Origin: JBDKGD01 sp964513095 | GTDB taxonomy: Bacteria; Patescibacteriota; Minisyncoccia; UBA6257; 2-01-FULL-56-20 | Reading direction: 5' to 3' | Assembly (NCBI GenBank): GCA_964513095.1 | Contig: CAZELH010000037.1 | Coordinates: 1 to 8,100 of the forward strand | Length of the DNA: 8,100 nucleotides | Shown here: in pieces, positions 6,801 to 8,100 of the stretch | Layout: every line of letters starts with the position of its first letter | Numbering within the stretch: position 1 is the first letter of the stretch | Notes under the pieces: model-generated | The model's input: the letters and a program-made list of their open reading frames with translations, nothing else | Databases searched by the model: none | Told to the model about the DNA's origin: nothing | Position numbers and translations under genes: made by a program

Positions 6801-7375
6801 GTTCCGGTACCAAATGATGGTTCGCCGAACGCGACAGCGCCTGTTCCGACGCCAGTGCCGAATGATGGATTACCAAATGTGGCAGTTGTGCCACCTGTTC
6901 CATTTCCAAAGGTTGGGTTACCAAAGGTAGCCGTCGCACCGGTTGAACCGCCAAATGAAACATCTCCAAATGATGGAGTGCCGAATGAGGTGTTACCCGT
7001 TGAGTCACCAAAACTTACCGTACCGTATCCGGTGTTTGTATTTGTGTTGCCACCAAATGATGGATTGCCAAATGTGGCAGTACCAAATGAAGTGCCACCA
7101 GAAAAACCGGTGTTGCCATAGGTTGGACTGGCAGTTGTACCAGTAAATCCTACTGTGCCAAATGAAGCAGTATTGGCTGAACCACCAAATGCTGGGTCGG
7201 TATAATTGCTGTTATTGGTGCTTCCTGAAAAGCTCGGGGTACCGAATGAGGCAGTGTTGCCAAAACCAGTATCGCCGTAGCTACCGAAGTCAAACGCTGC
7301 AGCAGCAAAACCAGCCGGAAAGATTCCGTTGATAAGCGTTGCGACGATGACGAATGAGATTATTATTTTTTTCAT
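3884..7375 (-). CDS. Giant anchored surface protein: FG-rich region, six fibronectin-like repeats, Big_2-like and DUF11-like domains
   Basis: 1163 residues, predicted to be exported and held in the membrane by its C-terminus, probably a cell-surface or adhesion protein. Order: signal peptide 1-27 (KK, hydrophobic core, FAAAA); FG-rich low-complexity region 28-206; PPxY-type block 207-232; six fibronectin-III-like repeats of about 95 residues (237-331, 437-530, 537-632, 641-736, 745-841, 851-947), each with WFEYG in the first half and NTTYY(F/Y)R in the second; one Ig-like Big_2-type domain 340-428 inserted after repeat 1; second PPxY block 955-974; DUF11-like domain about 983-1103, with C984 and C1012 possibly forming a disulfide; membrane helix about 1120-1144; basic cytoplasmic tail. 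There is no LPxTG sortase signal, so the helix is the anchor. Residues 4-999 contain no lysine, and there is no cysteine before 984. ATG 7375 is the first in-frame start after a TAG at 7406-7408, but lacks a nearby Shine-Dalgarno sequence. Partner and ligand are unknown. Confidence 0.93.
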   Translation of the reverse strand: MKKIIISFVIVATLINGIFPAGFAAAAFDFGSYGDTGFGNTASFGTPSFSGSTNNSNYTDPAFGGSANTASFGTVGFTGTTASPTYGNTGFSGGTSFGTATFGNPSFGGNTNTNTGYGTVSFGDSTGNTSFGTPSFGDVSFGGSTGATATFGNPTFGNGTGGTTATFGNPSFGTGVGTGAVAFGEPSFGTGTGTGTGVAFGIPAFGPPVYTPPTYNPPVYEPPTYLPPFYPPVTNSAPSISTQPATGVSNTSAILNASVNPMGSATTYWFEYGTSYNLGSRTSTQSAGSSNREFGVAANIYGLAANTTYYFRGVASSAYGTTYGATLSFTTTGGVITPQYQPTLTVTPSSLTINQNQVATFYASYDADGPTGPQSASDVSYSANWSSSNTTVANRTGNNGSFVGVNGGTAQVTAAYAGLIASATLSVLNNTPSGTQPSAQTIPATSITDSNAVLNGSVNANGASTSYWFEYGTTYALTNHTSNQSAGSGTNAIQVNAAISGLASNTTYYFRVVAQNQFGITYGQTLSFVSTYTQQGSAPSVTTNQASGITTNGATINGLVNANGASTNYWFEYGTNSSLGSNTGSQSVGSGTFAQSVFANINNIQANTTYYFRVVAQNQYGISYGSILSFTTSGGNNNQGSAPNAQTNSASNITVSSAQLNGSVNPNGYNTSYWFEYGINTNLGQTTQFQTAGSNNSTVTANAYIYGLAANTTYYFRVVAQNQYGISYGSILNFQTGNGGGIFNGSAPYAQTNQVTGVGSNAATFNGLVSPNGSDTYSWFEYGISPSSLVYTTNSNYVGSGNGSTNVSQNVTNLIGNTTYYYRIVARNNNGTSYGSVVSFNSFGNNNNNNGNAPTVVTRPANYVYRNSALITGDVNPNGGIASGWFEYGVSTNLGLTTNQQPVGSAYSTSNIVYALSGLLPNTTYYFRAVAQNQYGVAYGQILSFRTTPYIAIEPPIYQPPVYQPPVYQPPVYIPVTGGVAQECVSVTPSTNVTSVDAGKEFILTVTYRNGCAYDIKNAILRITLPAEVQFISADNPYFVREGNTLTFNIGTIPANGQGTITIRAKVADDVESGATLIITHNLGFNDNRGNFRSVNSLLTLTVNSGRSFLASLLEFLSSLFSYCWFWILLALLILLIVLFLMYRALAPGRTTEVRRVDIMNHQ
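4454..4513 (-). repeat. Proline-tyrosine block 2 (PPxY repeats, residues 955-974)
   Basis: Four consecutive PPxY units spaced five residues apart (PPIYQ, then three PPVY). Together with the similar block at residues 207-232 it brackets the fibronectin-like array, like a rigid stalk or hinge on each side. Confidence 0.8.
4535..6667 (-). repeat. Array of six fibronectin-like repeat units, one interrupted by a Big_2-like domain
   Basis: Repeat period is about 100-104 codons. Nucleotide identity is very high in places: 5180-5245 and 5492-5557 (66 bases each, 312 nt apart) differ at only two positions, pointing to recent duplication or gene conversion between repeats 3 and 4. The same segment recurs with more changes near 5823-5865 (repeat 2). 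The Big_2-like domain at 6092-6358 lies between repeats 1 and 2. Confidence 0.85.
6680..6757 (-). repeat. Proline-tyrosine block 1 (PPxY repeats, residues 207-232)
   Basis: Five PPxY-like units (PPVY, PPTY, PPVY, PPTY, PPFY) at five-residue intervals directly after the FG-rich region; the join of low-complexity tail to folded repeats. Confidence 0.8.
6758..7294 (-). repeat. FG-rich low-complexity coding repeat (residues 28-206)
   Basis: About 20 Phe-Gly dipeptides in 179 residues, mostly as (S/T/A)FG followed by T, N, G, D or E, spaced by Gly/Thr/Ser/Asn/Pro. There is no Lys, Arg or Cys and only a few acidic residues. The DNA shows degenerate repeats (plus strand: CCAAATGA and CCAAATGT variants). 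Predicted disordered. Confidence 0.88.
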
Positions 7376-7376
7376 A

Positions 7377-7412
7377 CTATTTCTTGTGTAGTGAATGTAT
7401 ATTGTCTAACAA
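7377..7412 (-). other. Possible 11-codon leader ORF (TTG start) before the surface protein
   Basis: Minus strand: TTG at 7412-7410, stop TAG at 7379-7377, predicted peptide MLDNIHSLHKK. AGGAGG (7423-7418) lies 5 bases before the TTG, the best ribosome site in this leader, and the stop ends one base before the ATG of the surface protein at 7375. The arrangement would suit translational coupling. TTG starts are uncommon and the ORF is short, so this may be chance. Confidence 0.25.
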
Positions 7413-7416
7413 AAGA

Positions 7417-7423
7417 TCCTCCT
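7417..7423 (-). promoter_or_regulatory. Displaced Shine-Dalgarno (AGGAGGA) about 42 nt before the surface-protein start
   Basis: A near-perfect AGGAGGA, but 41 bases separate it from ATG 7375, far beyond the usual 5-10. The bases immediately before the ATG (CAAGAAATAGT) hold no Shine-Dalgarno sequence. Other genes here have AAGGAG at 6-9 bases. No in-frame ATG, GTG or TTG codon exists between the AGGAGGA and the ATG. Confidence 0.6.
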
Positions 7424-7446
7424 GTTTCGAGTCTTTTATTGTACTA

Positions 7447-7475
7447 ATTATATACTATATTTATATAAATGTCAA
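7447..7475 (-). promoter_or_regulatory. Perfect-consensus sigma70 promoter of the surface-protein gene
   Basis: Minus strand TTGACA (7475-7470), exactly 17 bases, TATAAT (7452-7447). Expected start near 7440, leader of about 65 nt. A full-consensus promoter implies strong constitutive expression. I see no operator-like palindrome overlapping it. Confidence 0.92.
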
Positions 7476-7670
7476 TGGCTTAGGGGAAACCCCCAAAAAC
7501 CATTGGTATTACTCGCTTTTTAGGGCATACCGTCCCCGCGCGCCCTTGACGCACCCTCCTTTTTGTAGAGTGATGAAATTCTACTCAAAATAAGTGAAAT
7601 TGTCAATTGTTTTTTTGGTTTTACGAACTCCCCTTTTTCCGCCGTATTTTTGGTATTTTTTGAGCAATAC
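7476..7670. other. Intergenic region between divergent promoters, no gene seen
   Basis: No credible coding frame. It contains small inverted repeats (GGGG/CCCC near 7483-7493; GTAGA/TCTAC near 7567-7586), a C-rich patch near 7532-7560 and T-runs on the plus strand (7609-7615). The TTGACG at about 7543 has no matching -10. I assign no function. Confidence 0.5.
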
Positions 7671-7699
7671 TTGACAAAAAATTAATAGTGGTATACAAT
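7671..7699 (+). promoter_or_regulatory. Near-consensus sigma70 promoter of the unidentified RNA
   Basis: TTGACA at 7671-7676, 17-base spacer, TACAAT at 7694-7699 (one mismatch). Expected transcription start about 7706-7707. Confidence 0.88.
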
Positions 7700-7718
7700 A
7701 GGTTTTAGAAAATTAAAT

Positions 7719-7772
7719 ATGGCAAAAAGGCGCGGCGGATATATGCGTAATGCATATGCGCCGCGTAGATAG
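7719..7772 (+). other. Possible 17-codon ORF overlapping hairpin H1 of the RNA
   Basis: ATG 7719 to TAG 7770-7772, peptide MAKRRGGYMRNAYAPRR, starting about 12 nt after the predicted transcription start with no Shine-Dalgarno sequence. The sequence is dictated largely by the palindrome of H1, which favours structure over coding. Listed as a weak alternative. Confidence 0.15.
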
Positions 7773-7866
7773 AAAACCTTATAAAACCGGTGAAAAAAGG
7801 AGAAATCCTATGCGGTGAAAGATCCGTTGAACCAGAGGTGGACTGGCTAAAACATCGTAGAGACCG

Positions 7867-7892
7867 ACCTACGGAAAAAACGGTAGGTTTTT
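7867..7892 (+). terminator. Possible internal (attenuator-like) terminator hairpin
   Basis: ACCTAC 7867-7872 pairs with GTAGGT 7883-7888 around an A-rich loop and is followed at once by a run of five T (7888-7892). The CTAC bases can pair alternatively with CGTAG at 7856-7860. This layout suits conditional termination, but the stem is short. Confidence 0.3.
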
Positions 7893-7927
7893 GAGATTTT
7901 CCTGAAACTGAATAAATCTCTCCGTTT

Positions 7928-7959
7928 AACAGCCTGTACTCGTGACAGGCTGTTTTTTT
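7928..7959 (+). terminator. Rho-independent terminator of the unidentified RNA
   Basis: Stem AACAGCCTGT 7928-7937 with ACAGGCTGTT 7945-7954 (10 bp), 7-base loop, T-run 7953-7959. Confidence 0.92.
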
Positions 7960-8037
7960 ATCCTCTAATGCATAATGCCGTCTTTCTCACCTATTTGATT
8001 ACAATAAAAAATCTTTTTATTTGCGTCATTTTAAACA

Positions 8038-8066
8038 TTGACAAATCATAATTTATTGTTTACAAT
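8038..8066 (+). promoter_or_regulatory. Near-consensus sigma70 promoter reading out of the window
   Basis: TTGACA 8038-8043, 17-base spacer, TACAAT 8061-8066; expected start about 8073. It has the same hexamers and spacing as the promoter at 7671. The transcribed gene lies beyond 8100. An ATG at 8085 opens MIFIQ but lacks a Shine-Dalgarno sequence, so I do not call a gene. Confidence 0.8.
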
Positions 8067-8100
8067 TTCCGGCAGTAGTGTGTGATGATTTTTATACAGA

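Larger units (their letters stand above)
7706..7959 (+). ncRNA. Unidentified structured RNA of about 250 nt, stand-alone unit
   Basis: Bounded by its own strong promoter and a strong terminator, with another promoter downstream, so it is an independent transcript. Hairpins by inspection: H1 CGCGGCG 7731-7737 with 7759-7765, enclosing ATATGC 7741-7746 with 7752-7757; H2 AGGA-GAAA-TCCT 7798-7809 with a GNRA loop, inside a possible outer ACCG 7786-7789 / CGGT 7813-7816; H3 CCAG 7832-7835 / CTGG 7843-7846; H4a CGTAG 7856-7860 / CTACG 7869-7873, which excludes H4b ACCTAC 7867-7872 / GTAGGT 7883-7888; H5 GAGATTT 7893-7899 / AAATCTC 7914-7920; H6 the terminator. I found no RNase P, tmRNA, SRP RNA or convincing 6S RNA signatures. 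Coding potential is poor: a 17-codon frame at 7719-7772, and a ribosome-site-like GGAG before ATG-CGG-TGA. Function unknown; it could be a regulatory RNA or a leader with attenuator features. Confidence 0.65.

Noticed and set aside
6771..7121. 116-codon Pro/Val-rich plus-strand frame and other frames opposite the surface gene
   Set aside because: Mirror translations of the FG-encoding repeat DNA; composition is an artefact of the repeat.
3884..7375. Alternative genetic code (UGA as Gly or Trp)
   Set aside because: No gene ends in TGA here, but no in-frame TGA occurs over about 2000 codons either, and Gly and Trp use normal codons.
7354..7593. 79-codon plus-strand frame
   Set aside because: Overlaps the start, leader and perfect promoter of the surface gene on the other strand; no supporting features.
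7706..7959. tmRNA, RNase P RNA, SRP RNA, 6S RNA or SAM-I riboswitch
   Set aside because: There is no tRNA-like ends or tag ending in LAA, no GAGGAAAGTCC/ACAGA, no SRP tetraloop core, and no long end-to-end pairing of a 6S rod. The AGAGGTGGACTGGC stretch only superficially recalls SAM-I and lacks its downstream core.

Overview
The window looks like a piece of a small-genome bacterium of the Candidate Phyla Radiation (Patescibacteria, Parcubacteria-like). This is inference from gene style: a very large secreted, C-terminally anchored surface protein built from WFEYG/NTTYYFR fibronectin-like repeats plus a DUF11-like domain, orphan small genes, and AAGGAG-type ribosome binding sites. No rRNA or other taxonomic marker is present. 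All five visible stop codons are TAA or TAG. The long genes contain no in-frame TGA, so the standard bacterial code applies and not the UGA=Gly code of Gracilibacteria/SR1.

Layout. (1) 1-1700 (+): the 3' part of a P1B-type heavy-metal ATPase whose membrane signatures (TPCP, and QExxDx5N in the last helix) match the P1B-5 (Ni/Fe, Nia-like) subgroup. (2) 1701-1953: an intergenic stretch with a CGTAAA-type repeat, a palindromic ATCCC/GGGAT element and an extended -10 promoter. (3) 1954-2808 (+): a small cysteine/histidine protein with three copies of a strictly spaced C-x17-H-x7-C-x2-C module. A fourth in-frame copy is cut off by a TAA codon. (4) 2828-2894: two back-to-back terminators, one per strand. 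(5) 2930-3655 (-): a CPBP-family (CAAX-protease-like) integral membrane protein with its own extended -10 promoter. (6) 3783-3818: a 16-bp-stem terminator for the gene upstream on the minus strand. (7) 3884-7375 (-): a 1163-residue surface protein with signal peptide, FG-rich low-complexity region, PPxY block, six fibronectin-like repeats with one Big_2-like insertion, second PPxY block, DUF11-like domain, membrane helix and basic tail. It is driven by a perfect TTGACA-N17-TATAAT promoter. (8) 7671-7959 (+): a stand-alone transcription unit of about 250 nt with a strong promoter, many hairpins and a strong terminator but no convincing gene. I read it as an unidentified structured RNA. (9) 8038-8066 (+): another near-consensus promoter firing out of the window.

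The genes do not form one operon. Nearly every gene has its own promoter and terminator. The most interesting items are the unidentified RNA with mutually exclusive hairpins, the CHCC module protein split by an in-frame stop, and the lysine-free FG-repeat surface protein whose only good Shine-Dalgarno sequence sits about 42 nt before its start codon and in front of a possible 11-codon leader ORF.
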